Shown one piece after another: positions 1 through 9,900 of a DNA stretch of 64,000 nucleotides; the stretch's first letter is position 1, and each line of letters opens with the position of its first letter. The stretch lies in assembly GCF_047663525.1 (NCBI RefSeq), contig NC_092611.1:2703001-2767000 (forward strand). Direction: 5' to 3'. Origin of the DNA: Anas platyrhynchos (Eukaryota > Chordata > Aves > Anseriformes > Anatidae). Made by a program: the position numbers and the translations under genes. The notes below the pieces were generated by a model. That model had not been told where the DNA came from, did no database searches, and saw nothing but the letters and a program-made list of their open reading frames with translations.

Positions 1-102
1 TCGGCTTGGTGCCGTTCTCATGTGAGCAGTTGAGGGTAAAGAACTCGCTGAGCTCCAGCACCGTCGAGGAGGCCACCAGCACTTGAGGCTTTGAGATGGG
101 GA
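1..102 (-). CDS. HEPACAM: HEPACAM coding exon 3, partial (start of second Ig domain)
   Basis: Acceptor TTCACAG precedes 102. The reading frame gives [12 protein letters not shown], then [19 protein letters not shown], which includes the B-strand cysteine of the C2 domain and two sequons (NCS, NGT). It is cut by the window edge, so the downstream donor is not seen. Confidence 0.93.
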
Positions 103-2406
103 CTGTGAATGAGGAGAGCCAAGGTGACACCAACGCCCCAAAGGACACGGATGGACAAGGGGAGGACATCAGTGCCCTAGTGGGGACCCGACCTAGCTGC
201 AAGCAAGCTAGAACCACTTCTCTGTATTGCTGAACTCCCCAAACCACCTCCCTGATGGACAAATTCCTCACAAAACACTGTGGGGAGAGGTGTCCCAAGG
301 GGAAAACCAAGCTCGACTGGGTGCCCTTACTGTCCACAGTGAGGTTGATGGTCTTCTCGCCGGTGAAGGTGTCATCGGTGATGGAGACCTCCACCTCGTA
401 GGCACCCTCATCAGCCAGCTGCAGCGGGCTGATCAGCAGTGAGCCGTTCTCCAGCACGCGGATACGGTCGCGGTAGTCGGGCCGCAGGTTGCCGATGATC
501 TCGGTGCCGATGGACTGGACGACGGTGACAGGCTTGTCCCGCTTCAGCTGCCACTTCACCACCGGCTTGTCGGGGCTGGCACTGGCGTAGCGCACCGACA
601 GCAGCGCCGCCTTGCCTGCCGTGCCGCGCACCAACGCCGACGGGCTGGTGATGTTCACCCCCGCCAGCAGACCTGGGGATGGGGGGGAGACAGCGGGCGC
701 CGCGTCCCGGCCCTCCGAAAAAGGGGAAAACCCCCTCCCGGAGCCGCAACGAGCATCCCTGAAAATCCCTCTCCTGCAGCATCCCCACTGTTTGCACGGA
801 GGTTTGCAAAAATGTATGCATCACCCCAAAAAAGTGCTTTGGGAGGGGGTTGATGCAACATTTGGAAAGTGCACTGGGGGAATTGATGCAACACTTTGCA
901 AAGTGTATTGGGGGCATTCACGCAACCCTTGCAAAGACACACACACACAGGGCTTCCACCCCAAGCCCTAGAGGATGCTCTTGTCCGGCCACCCCCCCAT
1001 GCCAGTGCACAAACACAGCACTGGTGACCAAGCCACCATGTCCCAGTTCCGAGAGGACCTCCTGGTACCCATCACCCCACAGGGAAATTCAAGCTGTCTG
1101 TGCTCAAAGCAAACAGCAAGGCTTAAAAATCTCACTTTTGAGGGAAAACAAAAACCAAGAACATAAAAATAAAATGGGTTTAATCCCCAAAACAGCCCTG
1201 TCCCCACTAGTTTGAGAGCCTCATCCATGAGCCCCCATCCAGATGCTGTCACCTGAAGTTGACCAAACCCCAGACTGAAGAGGGGCGGGAGGTGAAATCA
1301 GCTGGGGGGGGGAGGAGGGGAGACGAGGAGGGAGGCGAGCAGAGCAAGAAAGGGTTTAAACAAGCCTGAAAGTCACGGGACCTATTGGTATGCAGCATCC
1401 GTCCATCCATCCTCCCCAGCAGCCGTGGAGCTCAGCCCCGAAAAGGCACCGTGGGGTGAAATTTGGAATAAAACCCGGGCACATGGTCAGGATGTGGCCC
1501 CTGCCCCATCCCCACACCCTTGTGTGTCTAGAAGCCCATTCCTGCCCTGCTTTAACCCCTTTGCTTTATATTTTCAAGGTTCTGGGGGGAGGAATGGGAG
1601 GGATTTAGGAAGCATCACACAAACATCCCCGAAACACCAATCCACCAATCCTTCCTCCAAATTGCTGGTTTCTTCAAGTCCCCCCTTCTCCCTCCTCCCC
1701 CCCCCCCCCTTCATGGAATAAATTTTGGGGTGCAAAACCAATCCACTTTGCTCTGCATCCTCAGCCCGACCCCCACATTGCTGCCTTTGTGTGCAAACTT
1801 TTGAGAAATGGTGGAAAAGAATTGCAGCTGCCTTCCTGTGCTGGCCCCCAAGAGGGGGTGGGTTTGCTCCTTCAGGGGGTGCTGAGCCTCAGAAATCAGT
1901 GTGCTGGTGGAGGGGGGCACTTGGGGAATTAATGCATTCGGGTGAGATGCAGTGGGATGCGGGAACAGGAGAGAAGCGGGGTGAGAAAGGGGCTTTTGAG
2001 GAAAGATGAAGAATGAGCAATAAAAGGGTTTGGGGAAGTCAAAATCTGCTGTCTGAGCCTGGGGTTCACCCCCCACTCCTCCCCAGCAGGATCCGCTTTT
2101 CTCCCACAGAGCTTTTTCCCTCGCTTCTGGACCCTTTTTTTCCTCCTTTCCACCCCTCTGCCACTGGAAGGGCTGTTTGGCAGCAGCGCGCATCCCCCCC
2201 TTGCACCCAAGCACCCCCCCCAAACCCCCAATTTAATGCGAGCCCCCGGCCTCCTCCACTCCTGCCCCATTTGGGTTAAAACAAACAAACAAACAACAGA
2301 AAAAGGGGGGAGAAAAAGAGAGGAGGCTGGCTGCCCCCCTACCTGCGTGCAGCGCCAGGAGCCAGGCAGCGGGCAGCAGGCATGGGGCGGCCACTGCTCC
2401 CCACAT
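1..2406 (-). CDS. HEPACAM: HEPACAM, 5' part: coding exons 1-3 (gene continues beyond left edge)
   Basis: Hepatic and glial cell adhesion molecule, a single-pass immunoglobulin-superfamily membrane protein known from astrocyte junctions and hepatocytes (family knowledge). Minus-strand exons are 2343-2406, 331-672 and 1-102 (cut by the window edge). Phases join cleanly: exon 1 ends in the first base of Gly22, exon 2 completes it and ends in the first base of Ile136, exon 3 completes that. Residues 1-22 form a hydrophobic signal peptide starting MWGAVAAP. Exon 2 is one V-type Ig domain beginning GVNITSP, with [18 protein letters not shown] and a [11 protein letters not shown]-strand. Exon 3 opens the C2-type domain ([23 protein letters not shown]). 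The match to mammalian HEPACAM is close throughout. The second Ig domain's end, transmembrane segment and cytoplasmic tail lie outside the window. Confidence 0.95.
331..672 (-). CDS. HEPACAM: HEPACAM coding exon 2 (V-type Ig domain)
   Basis: Codes the last two bases of Gly22, residues 23-135 and the first base of Ile136. The acceptor is CCCCAG before 672 and the donor GTAAGG follows 331. The whole first Ig domain is in this exon. The usual B-strand and F-strand cysteines are absent: the positions read ALLSVRYAS and EGAYEVEVS. Sequons include NIT near the start, NGS in the middle and NLT at the end. Confidence 0.95.
673..2342 (-). other. HEPACAM: HEPACAM intron 1
   Basis: A 1.67 kb intron. 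It holds a short four-copy ~34 bp repeat (about 817-935), an AC dinucleotide run near 938-948, G- and C-rich tracts (1306-1345, 1693-1712) and an AAAC microsatellite near 2279-2295. No further exon is apparent. Confidence 0.85.
817..935. repeat. Four-copy ~34 bp tandem repeat
   Basis: Successive copies each read roughly T(T/A)GATGCAACA, then TTTGCAAAGTG, then a TTGGGGG block. The second and third copies (about 851-917) are the best preserved. The first and last are degraded or incomplete. Confidence 0.7.
2343..2406 (-). CDS. HEPACAM: HEPACAM coding exon 1 (signal peptide)
   Basis: Codes residues 1-21 plus one base of Gly22. The ATG is at 2406-2404 and the donor GTAGGG follows at 2342. The peptide is short, with a hydrophobic core ([11 protein letters not shown]), as expected for an ER signal. 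The 5' UTR lies at higher coordinates, and its length cannot be fixed from sequence. Confidence 0.88.
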
Positions 2407-3019
2407 TTCGGGCAGGCTGCAGGGGCCCCGCTCTGCGACACTTCCCTGCTCTGGGCACGTCCCTCTGTGCTGCTGGCCTACAGCCCAGCCAATTTTTTTT
2501 TTCCTTTTTCTTTTTTTTTTATTTGTCCCTTGCTCTCTCAATAGAGCCCTGTGTGTTTCGCCTCCCCAGCGGCCTGAGCTGACATTTGTTTGGGGACAAA
2601 TCACACAGATTCGCAATTTTTCCCCCCGCCTGGCTGCGCGGGGATGCTCAGCATCCCATGGGATCTGGGGACCAGGGTGTTGCGTCCCGTTTTCTGTTTG
2701 TCGTTACTTTTTAGGGGGGCGTTTGGGGGGGGTTATTTCACAAAGCTCCCCCCCCAACCCCCCCAGTGCCCACAAGCCAAGCGTTCCTTTTGCTTTTTCC
2801 AGCCTGATGCTTTAAAACGAAGCCGTGGCTGCCCGCGGGCCCTGCTCCAGCTCCGGTGCCAATTAGCAGCGGGGCCCGGCTGAATGGGGCAGCGGGAGCG
2901 GGGCAGGGTGCCCGGAGCTGCTTCCCACAGAGCTCTGCCAAGCTCCTCGAGCTCAGCTCCCCCCAGAGCAGCCTCCCCAGCCCTGGGACGCAGTGCAGGA
3001 GGCTCGGAGCTTTTTAGGG

Positions 3020-3530
3020 AGGTCTGCTCGGGGCAGGTTTTTTGGGGAGGACGCTCTGGGGAGATGCTGGGGAGGCATAATGGGGAGATGCTGTAGGGAG
3101 CTGCTTTGGGAAGCTGGAGCGATGCAATGGGGAGATGCTGGGGGGGAGGTGCTGGGGGGGAACACCGCGGGGAGAAGCTCCACGGGGCTCTGTGGGGTCA
3201 TTCTGGGGGGGCTTACGGGGGGGGTGTTCTGGCGGGGTGCTCCGGGGATGCTGAAGGGGCGCTCTGGGGAAGGTTTCAGAGGGATGCTGTGGGGTGTTTG
3301 GGGGCTGCTGCAGTGTCTCAGGGCGCTCTGTGGGGTGCTGTTGGGACGCACTGGGGGTGCTGTGGGAACGCACGGGGCTGACACAGGGGGGGCGTTCCCA
3401 GGGTGCCGGGGGGGATGCTCCGAGAGGGTACTGGGGGGAGATGCCCCGGAGCGATCCGAGGACGCTGTGGGCGCTGTTCCAGGGCCGCTCAGGGGGGCGC
3501 GTTTCAAGGGGACGCTCCCGGGGCAGGCAC
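3020..3530. repeat. Degenerate G-rich minisatellite
   Basis: About 500 bp of irregular 14-20 bp units of the form GGGGAGATGCTG / GGGGTGCTGTGGGG. The strand bias is strong (G-rich on +). Many runs of three to seven G make it a dense G-quadruplex candidate. The long open frames here are by-products of this composition. Confidence 0.75.
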
Positions 3531-3579
3531 CTTTCCCCCCCCCCCCCGGGTGGGCCTCGAACCCGCGGCCCCAGCAGCT

Positions 3580-3612
3580 GGGGGCGGGGCGGGGCGGGGC
3601 GGAGGGGGCGGA
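3580..3612 (+). promoter_or_regulatory. CCDC15: GC-box cluster of the CCDC15 promoter
   Basis: At least four overlapping GGGGCGGGGC Sp1-type boxes lie about 160-190 bp before the CCDC15 start codon. This is a TATA-less CpG-island promoter arrangement. Confidence 0.65.
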
Positions 3613-3772
3613 AGCGGCGCCAGGATTCAAAGCGGTGGCGGAGGCGGAAGTGGCGGTTGGCGGGGCTGTGGGGGGCGGCGGGGGCCCGTCAGAAGGCCCC
3701 TCAGGGGGCCGTGGGGCGGCGGGGCCCCGCTCACGCTCTGTTTCCCTCCGCAGGTCCGGGCGCGGCGCTGCG

Positions 3773-3922
3773 ATGCCGCCGTCCTGCAGGGAGCGGCGCG
3801 GGGCCGGGGGGCGGCCGGCGGGGTCCCCCCGGCGGGTGCTGGCAGCGAGGAGCCCCCGCGTGGCCCCCGTGGGAGCCTGGGTGGAGAGCGGCCCCCCCGG
3901 GCCTCAGCGCGGCGCGGCCTTC
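3773..3922 (+). CDS. CCDC15: CCDC15 coding exon 1
   Basis: Residues 1-50, from ATG in a GC-rich context (GCGATGCCG) to donor GTGAGT, phase 0. An Arg/Pro-rich start is followed by [12 protein letters not shown] polypyrimidine-CAG (3741-3753) just before the ATG looks like an acceptor, so a non-coding 5' exon may exist. Confidence 0.85.
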
Positions 3923-6900
3923 GTGAGTGCTGCGGGGCTCCCGGGCCGCCCCCCCGGCACCCTGGGGGGACAGGGCGGGGTGGGGCCCGGCCTCAGGCTG
4001 CTGTCCCCGTGTCTGTGGGGGTGGTAGGGCCGCGTGGTGTCCGTGTAGCCTGGCTTCCCTTTTACAGAAGCCCTGATTTGCTTCCCCTTGAATAAACTCC
4101 TTTTCCTTTTTTTATTATTATTTATTTTAGGAGAAATGCGTTAATTTAAAAATCAGGTGGGTGGGGAATCTGGTTTGTCTCTAGAAAGCTGCAATTGACT
4201 AATTATTTGCACCCTGCGCTGTAATCTTAGCTGGAACTGCGTATTTTTGGCTTGTTAGTAGGAACTGATTTCCATTGTAGGTATCACAGCTACAATCATC
4301 AGGTTTGTGCCCCCTGCCTGCATTTTTCCCTCATACTGGTGTTCCTCACCTTGTTTGTTGCCTCCCCATTCATCTCTCAAGGATGTCTGTGAGCAGGAGC
4401 TGCATTCCATGTTACTAATTTTAAAATAAGAATGTTAAATGTTTCAGGGTGTAGAGCCGATCTCTGCAGTACCTCATTAGAAACACTTAAGAAAATCTTC
4501 ATGGATGCTTATCTCAGGGATTTCTGCTTTGAGGGTTATTACAAGAAGACTAAAGGTGCATTAAATATAGGATGATGAGTTCAGTCCCCTGTAATTAATG
4601 TCTAAATGTTACAGAAGCTCCTATGCTTCTGAGATGATTTATTTCCATATTGTAATTTAAATTCTGAAAGGTTGAGATAATATATGGAAATAAATTGTCT
4701 CTGTATTCACACAACTTCCAGTGCCAAACTTCGGGGGGAGCTGAAGTCTTCCTGGGTGCTCCTGGTCCTCTGCATTTCAACGCAACTGGGAGCTGCTGGT
4801 CCTTGCTGGGAGGGCTGAGCCTTGGCTTTGCACCAGAGCGTTGCTTTGGTTCGTCTTGGCACAAGCCCTCATCCACTACTGGGGGGAGGCATTCTCACCC
4901 TGCGTGTTTGCCATGCTCAGCTGCGTTCCTTACCTCCCCCTAACCCTTGTGCCATCAGGTGTGGGCAAAGGTGCACAGGGTTATCAAAGCTTACGTAAGG
5001 CACTTTTATAAACCAGTGGGTCATACTAAAAAACAAATATAAATAAATATTAATGCCTCCTCAATTAGCATTGCTAATGAAATCGCTAGCAGGGAGCGTG
5101 GCAGGTTGTTGATGGCATCTTCAGCATTGTTCCGTGTAGCTCTGGCTTGCTTTCCCTGTTAATAGTGCAGATTCCTGTCTTCATGCTTTGGCTGTGCTAT
5201 TGGGGCACTGCTGCTGTTCATATTCCTGGCAGTGAGGGTATGTGGGGTGCAGACAACCCTGCGATTTGGGGTTGTAAAAAGTGTCTATCAGGAGATATGA
5301 TACAATCAGCCACATGGGGTCTGTCTGTCAGCTTCGTACCAGCAGCTCCACTCATTTCCCTTCGTTCTCTTCCTCACTGCTGTGTTTAAGGCTGAATAAA
5401 ACTAAGCATGTAAATAAGTAAAACTGAATCACCTTGCAGCTGACAGCCTGCCTCTGCAAATCTTGCTGGCCGCCTCTTTTCAGGATTCTGCACAGTTATT
5501 TACTGATTTGACAGCCAGGGAAGTGATACTGGTTTTCTTTAAACCTTGGTAGTGCAAGCAGAATTGCTTGGCATGGCTTCAAGTGGGAACCATGGGAAAC
5601 CTGATTTTTAGGTCATTGCTTTTAATCTTTCACTTCAGATGGTAAAATCATTGTCAGAGCAGTAGCCCTGCCTGTACCATGGTCAGCAAACTGCTTGATG
5701 CGCTTCCAGCATTGCTTTTGCGAGACATTTGTCTGAAAAATGGACGTGGGATCTTGTACAGAGTGTTAATGTGATGGAGGTTAGCCTGCTCCTTTGTGTC
5801 TAGACTCAGAATTTCTGAGTATTCATGGGAACGGTGACCAGGAGTCACTGTGTTAGGTTACTTTTTTTTTCCTCTCCTTTCTCTGCACATTGCAGAGTCA
5901 AAGGAAGAAGCGTGTGTGCTCAGTAACAGCATCTAGCTAGCTAGATTCAATCCAAGCTAGTAGCAATTCAATAGGCATTGTTCAAGCTGGTGTGCAGTTT
6001 ATGAAACAAAATGTCATTATTAACTGCTCTGGGTGCTGCTTGCCTGGCCTGTAGATGCAGGTTTTGGACGGGGAAGCAGGAAAATGGGCTGTTATAATGC
6101 TGCAATGTAGCAAAAGCATTGTGAAATCTTCTTTTACCTCTCTCAGGCTTCAGCATTTCGAGTTGAGGAGGAGCTGAAGGAGCAGCAAAGGGAGAAAGCA
6201 GCAAGCCTGAGACGCTTCCAGGGAGAAGTAAAGCAGCGAGTGAACCAGCAAGTCAGGATGAGGAGAAAGCAGCAGCTGCAGAAGTCCTGCGAAGCGGTAA
6301 GCATCCCCCTTCTCCCTGCCTCACAGACTTCCAAAGCTAATGTGTCCCTCTATGCTGGGGAAAAAACAACGCTGCAAACCCTAAATCAAGATCTTACTAA
6401 GAAAAAGTGAGGAAACTTGTGGCTACAGCAGGCCCTGTGGCTGCAAATAGCAAACCCGTGAGTGAGGCTAGTGTGATGCCTTGGCTCACTCTGATGCCAG
6501 AGCATAAGGCCTTTTGCCTCCCCATGGAAGGGTCGATGGCTCCCTGGAGCAGTAGCCAGAGAACGTTGTCCTTGGTGCCCTCTCAGATCTCCACAGTGTT
6601 AAAAAATAGCCAGGCCCAAGTTCATAGAATCATAGAATATCCCGAGTTGGAAGGGACCCATAAGGATCATCAAGATGTGAATGGTGTGAATGTCTCCTGG
6701 TCGCACTGAAGCAAAGCAGCTTGTCCTCTCCCAGGGCAGCTTGCAAGCGACACTTCCACACCTTGTCCTCCATATTCCCACTTTCTCCCAAGGGCTTGTT
6801 TTATCCTGTGAATATATTTAGTCCTGTCTACTTTTAAACAACCTCCAGTAATACTTGCCATAAACTCACTGTGCAACAAGAAGGGAAAGTACTGAAATAC

Positions 6901-9900
6901 CAACAGTTTTGGACACACCCCTAGGGTGTTTGGGCTGTTTCCAAAGATGAGAAGGCATGGTCGAGTGGTTATGTCCTCATGTAACTGCTAGCACCATTCA
7001 GAACAGCGGCAAAACTGCTTGTGTTTTCTCACTCTGCCCACTAGAGTGTTGTTTTAGTGTCTTGTATTTTTACCTCAGAAGGGTGAAATCCTAGAAGCTG
7101 AGCATGAGCTGCTTCAGGGACATGTGCCTGCCAAGGGGGAGATGATCACTTGAGATTTATGTGTTGTCTTTTTTTTTTTTTTTAACATTGGGGCCTGTGT
7201 CCTGGCAGGCAGAGAAGGAGACCTGCCTTGCCATGCAGTACTCAGACTCGGTGCTGCACTTGACTCCCAAGAAGAACACGTGTGTGTTTCGGAGCCACCC
7301 CGCACCCGTCATCTGCAGCCCCAGTGTCCGCACCATCCTGGCACAGTGGCAGGAGCAGGGGATGCCCAGCGATCCGTTCCAGCAGCAAGCCACCAAGGTG
7401 TGTAGGCTCCCTCCTGCACTCATCTTTTCCATCTCTGCTGTGCCATGCTGTGTGCTCGTTGTTTGAAACAGAAGATGGGCAATACTTGTTTTCTACCTGT
7501 TTTTACAATGGATCCCTAATATTTATACTGAATGAAGCATTGGCTTACATTTTTATTCTGGCTTATGAAATATTGGTATACCACTCCATGGGATGCTGTG
7601 CTTGTACTTCCTCCACTGCTTGTAGACAGTAAATTTACAGTAAAACCCACGGGGAACTCTGCACAGTGACCTGTTACTGCACTGGGATGTCATGTTGGAA
7701 AGTAGACACTAGATGGTGCCACCTCATTGAAGCTTGTGTCCTGCAAACCAGGAGTGTGTGATTGTGAAATCTTGGAAAATGTGATCTAGGGACTTTAATA
7801 GAGATGCTTACGCTGCACTTGGCATCTTAGAAGGCATTTGTGTTCATCTAGGAATTGCAGTTGTTCTAGTTGGGACACTGTTTCCCCTGGGATGTGTAAC
7901 AATTTCTGTCTGGGCACTGGGGATCTGGGACCTCTAACATCTCAGCAAAGTGATTTGGGAATGGATGAGCTTTACCACGGCTGGATCAGGGTTTCAGTGC
8001 ATTTGGGCAGCTCTGAAAGATGCATTGGTTGCAGATTACCCCAATCACGTGTTATACCTGTTGGTGAAGCTAACTGAAAGTTGACCCACACTCCCTTGAT
8101 AAAGCATCAAAGCAAAGCTCTCATTGTTTTGAGCAAGGTGCATTGCAACATCTCGTCTACGTAACTGAACTTCTTGGCGTGGCCCTTGCGGAAAGCATCT
8201 ACTGACCTGTTTTGCTTGTCCTTATGTCCCCTCTTACGGCAGCTCAGCAAAACCATGAGGCAAGTTCGTCGCAGGCTGGCATCCTGCCGGACTGTGCCTG
8301 AAGGAATGGGCCCCTCTGAGCTCCCTGGTGGCATCTGGAGCCTCAACAGGAGGCATGAGGTGAGTGAGGGCAGCTGGGGCAGGCTAAGGTGAGTTACCGT
8401 GAAGCTGTGGGCAGGTCTGGTGCTAATTGGCAAATCTGAAGCATCACTCAGGGAGTCTGTTCAGCAGAAACTGTTTGCAACCCAGGTAATGATTCACCCA
8501 TGGATGAATGGGGCTTGAGGGCTCTGTCCCATGCATGACACTTCCACCTTTGTTCTTCTAGTCACCTTTCAGAGAAGGCAGAAGGGTAAAGTGGGTGAAA
8601 ACGCTTCTGTTTGAAGAGACTAATGAAAGATAAACTAGGAAATATGAATTTGAAAAAGGTTTAAGAGGCTTAGATTGTGGTCTGGGTATCTGGGAGGAAT
8701 GTAGTGATTGACCCTCCCCTTATGAGCTCTTATTTCTTCAACAAACCTCAAGAATTGTTTCCATTGCATCAGCCTGTGTTGTGCGTGTGGCTAAGACCTG
8801 GAGGGTTTTCCTTATCCAGAACTGGCTTCTGGCAGGCATGTAGTTGTTGGCATGCATCTCCTTTTCTCAAAGCATTAAGTACATAGTAGCCACATAACAA
8901 GATTAGTCCCAAGTGCCTGACCTTTTGTGCTGTTCAATTTCATCCTGTTTTTGTTACTCAAAATCAGCTTTATGCTACAGCTATTGGCATAGCTGTGTTG
9001 TGCTTTCAATGCCAAGACCTATCTTAAACTGATGTACTTTGCCCATCCACAAGTCCTGGAGAATACCAGCAGCAACCCAACCTGGTATTTTGTCTTAATG
9101 CCTTTGCTGGAGCCAGCTTCCTGCCTGTCTTGCAGTTCTTCATTCCCTTCTCTTTTCAGGTTCATCAAGGGTGAAGTACATCTTGGCTAGTTGTTATCTA
9201 GAAAATGCCTTTTATGTAAGGGCTGGTCTGGGTCTTCCTATTCCATGTATCGTTGGATGTCTGTTCAAGAAAGTCAGCTTTGAGAACAAGAGTTACAGAA
9301 ACACTGTAATTATGGGCTCAGAAAACTTGTATCTATTTCAAACACTGCGCATACCTTCTGTTTAAGTTCTCAATGCATTCAGACTGCTCAGCAAGATGGA
9401 CTGATAACATTACTTGGCTATTAGCAGTGTTAAAGCCTCACATAAATAATACAGTCCCTACCCAAGCAAGGCAGATGGTTACAGAAGACAGAGAGCACTT
9501 GTGGGATGTGTGGTGTGGGAGTCCTGTGACAAGTCATCCACAGCAGTGAGAAACAAGGCTGGGAGGGATTCTGGGCCACACCATCCATCCTCCTACCCGA
9601 GCCGTAGTGTAGGTACTGTTGCAGAAGTACGCTAATCTCCACTCTCTTAAAACTTCTGGCAAGAAGCCTCTAATAGCATCCCTAGGCAACTTTTGCCAAG
9701 AGGGATATGTTGATTTATTGCCTTACTCTGTTTTATTACTCCAAGATGGTAGAGAGTAAAAGTTGTTATTTTAATGTGACTCCTTCTTCCTATATGAATG
9801 CCTTGTTTTCCATATTCACAATTAGACAACATCTTATTCCCTTCTTTTCAGATGCAAAAGGTTGCTGCAGACTTCACACCTTGATAATTGCTGCTTGCCC

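Larger units (their letters stand above)
2407..3772. promoter_or_regulatory. Head-to-head HEPACAM / CCDC15 intergenic and promoter region
   Basis: The two start codons are 1.37 kb apart and point away from each other. The region holds an oligo-T stretch just upstream of HEPACAM (2489-2522), a G-rich minisatellite (about 3020-3530) and a dense run of GC boxes just before CCDC15 (3580-3612). No TATA box is seen on the CCDC15 side. Whether the two promoters share elements cannot be told from sequence. Confidence 0.7.

Noticed and set aside
3549-3580. tRNA-like T-arm (reverse complement reads GGGTTCGAGGCCC)
   Set aside because: No acceptor stem, anticodon arm or D-arm can be folded around it; it is chance similarity in GC-rich promoter DNA.
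2993-4027. 344-codon open frame (+) over the HEPACAM-CCDC15 gap
   Set aside because: It runs through the G-rich minisatellite and CpG island, where stop codons are rare by composition. The protein is repetitive Gly/Arg/Trp. Only its last part overlaps the true CCDC15 exon 1.
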